Below, in pieces: positions 5,287-6,936 of a stretch of 6,936 nucleotides of DNA (positions are counted from its first letter, which is position 1; each line of letters starts with the position of its first letter). Both the position numbers and the translations under genes were made by a program. The notes beneath the pieces are model-generated. The model was not told where the DNA came from. It made no database searches and worked only from the letters and a program-made list of their open reading frames with translations. The stretch comes from Mycoplasmataceae bacterium (GTDB taxonomy: Bacteria > Bacillota_I > Bacilli_A > Mycoplasmatales > Metamycoplasmataceae): positions 1 through 6,936 of the forward strand of contig JAFWJI010000063.1 of assembly GCA_017511585.1 (NCBI GenBank). The letters are read 5' to 3'.

Positions 5287-6936
5287 ATGCTTAGATATAA
5301 ACAACAAGTTGACAAACTTGATTGTGGCATTTTAGTTATCCAAATTATTTATAATTTTTTTTATAATAAAGAAATTTCTTTAACTACTTTGAAATTACAA
5401 GCAAATTATAATGAAAATGGTCTTAATTTATTTGAATTATCTAGTTTAGGACAAAAAAATGGTCTTAAATTAGAACCTCTTAAAGGTGATTTTGATTCAT
5501 TTAAAAAATTAAGAATAATTAACCCAATTATTGTAGTTATTAAAAATGATCTTTTTTTACATTATGTAATTGTAGAAAAAATTACAAATAAAAATAATGT
5601 AATTTTCTTCGATCCTACTATTGGTAAAAGAAAAATATCGTTAGAAGAATTTGAAAAAATATTTTCTAATATTATTATTGTTTGTTCAAAAGAATCAAAT
5701 TATTCTAAATCTTCAAATCAATTAAATAAAATAAAGTTATTTAATTTTGATTATAAAAAAGAACATATATTAATTAATGTTTTAACTTTTTTTATAATTT
5801 CTTTTTCTTTTTTCGGAAGTTTTTATTTGAAAATTATTTTAGATAAAATTCTATTTTCTAATTTATTTGTCGATCTAATAATTATTACATTTTTATTTAC
5901 TGTAATTAGTTTTATAAAAATATTATTATCAATTTTTCAAGAGTTAATAGTTAAAAAAATGGAGATTAGCTATAACAAAGAATTGATTAATAATTATATT
6001 GATAAATTAGAAAGAGTAGAACTTATAAAAGTTTTACATATAGATGAAAGTGTGCATTTACAAAACTTAGAAATAATTTTTAAAATTTCTCAGTTTAAAT
6101 CAAGATATATATTAAATTTATTTACAGATTTATTTTCTTTAGTTTTATCAATTATTTTTTTAATATTATTAAATTTACAAATTTTTTTAATAGCCTTATT
6201 TTTAAGTTGTTTTTCACTTGTTATTTCTTTTTTATTTCAAAATAAATTTAGAAATATAGAAAATGAAAAGAAACAAAAAACAGTTTTAGTTTATAAAAAT
6301 TATTTAAATATAGTTAATGGATTAGAACAATTTAAATTACATTCTAGTAATCATTTAAAAAATAAATTTATAGAATCTATTGAAAATTCAAACAATACAA
6401 ATGAATTTTTTCTTAAAAAATTTATTTTATTTAAAACACTAAATATTTTTATAAATAATTTAGTTTACATATTTTTAATTATTTTATTATCTAAAAATAT
6501 TTGAGAAAATAATTTTTCAATTGGAAAGATGTTTTTATTTTTATCAATTTTCAATTTTTTTCATCAACCTTTTAATAGTCTAATATTTATGTTAATAAAA
6601 TATCCTATAATAAATCAATATGTTGATAATATTAATTCATTTTTATCATTTGAAAATGAAATGTATGATGATACAACAAATAAAATAGATAAGATTAAAA
6701 AAATAGAATTAAAAGATATAGATTTTCATTATCCTTCTAAAAAAACAATGTTGAAAATAAATAATCTATTAATTAATTCAAGTATTAGGTTAATAGGCGA
6801 TAATGGATCTGGTAAAACTACATTTTTAAAATTAATATCTACAGTAATTTTGGATAATAAAATTTATTTTAATGATAAGCCAATTAATTATTATGATTTA
6901 AATTCTATTAGAAATCAAATTTGTTTTATTACAAAC
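5287..6936 (+). CDS. Peptide cleavage/export ABC transporter with C39 peptidase domain (3' partial)
   Basis: The protein resembles the LagD/ComA type of exporters, which cleave a Gly-Gly leader from a peptide and pump the product out with ATP. The first 550 residues are present and the window ends inside the ATPase domain; complete relatives have about 700. The peptidase C39 domain (1-135) has QVDKLDCG (7-14) with oxyanion Gln7 and catalytic Cys13, then His92 in LHYVIV and Asp109-Pro110. The membrane domain (about 155-435) shows six hydrophobic segments near 161-184, 193-215, 278-297, 299-317, 378-402 and 415-435. The nucleotide-binding domain begins near 473 (IELKDIDFHYP) with Walker A GDNGSGKTT at 504-512. 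Trp406 is TGA (6502-6504), which would split the gene under the standard code. At the expected Q-loop position the last visible residue is Asn550. No Gly-Gly-leader substrate is seen in the window, so substrate and role are unknown; surface-protein or peptide export is inferred. Confidence 0.92.

Overview
The window is AT-rich DNA from a wall-less mollicute (Mycoplasma in the broad sense). The key evidence is that UGA encodes tryptophan: HprK, Lgt, UMP kinase, CdsA, the SHOCT-like protein and the C39 exporter are full length only when in-frame TGA is read as Trp (genetic code 4), and several of these TGAs fall inside conserved family motifs. The strong A/T codon bias, AGA as the main arginine codon, tight gene packing and loss of uppS from a conserved gene cluster agree. 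I cannot fix the species.

Layout. (1) 1-482: a short minus-strand coiled-coil ORF made of 21-bp repeats, with possible decayed 5' coding sequence upstream, then the hprK promoter. (2) 483-2340: hprK and lgt, overlapping by 11 bp, a pairing also found in Firmicutes. They are followed by a strong hairpin-plus-T-tract terminator. (3) 2384-4640: a promoter and the operon pyrH-frr-cdsA with gaps of only 2-3 bp (UMP kinase, ribosome recycling factor, CDP-diacylglycerol synthase). (4) 4661-4735: a tRNA-Thr(GGU) gene on the minus strand, convergent with cdsA. (5) 4788-5213: a small charged protein with a C-terminal SHOCT-like segment. (6) 5287-6936: a C39-peptidase ABC exporter, bacteriocin/peptide type, cut by the window end inside its ATPase domain.

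How the genes relate. Lgt and CdsA serve the membrane: CdsA makes CDP-diacylglycerol, the precursor of phosphatidylglycerol, and Lgt uses phosphatidylglycerol to lipidate prolipoproteins, the main surface proteins of mycoplasmas. HprK controls the phosphotransferase system through HPr Ser phosphorylation. PyrH and Frr are housekeeping genes. The accessory part is the right end, where the cleave-and-export transporter appears without any visible substrate gene, and the left end, where the coiled-coil ORF looks like a remnant. I saw no insertion sequence, CRISPR array, rRNA or replication origin.
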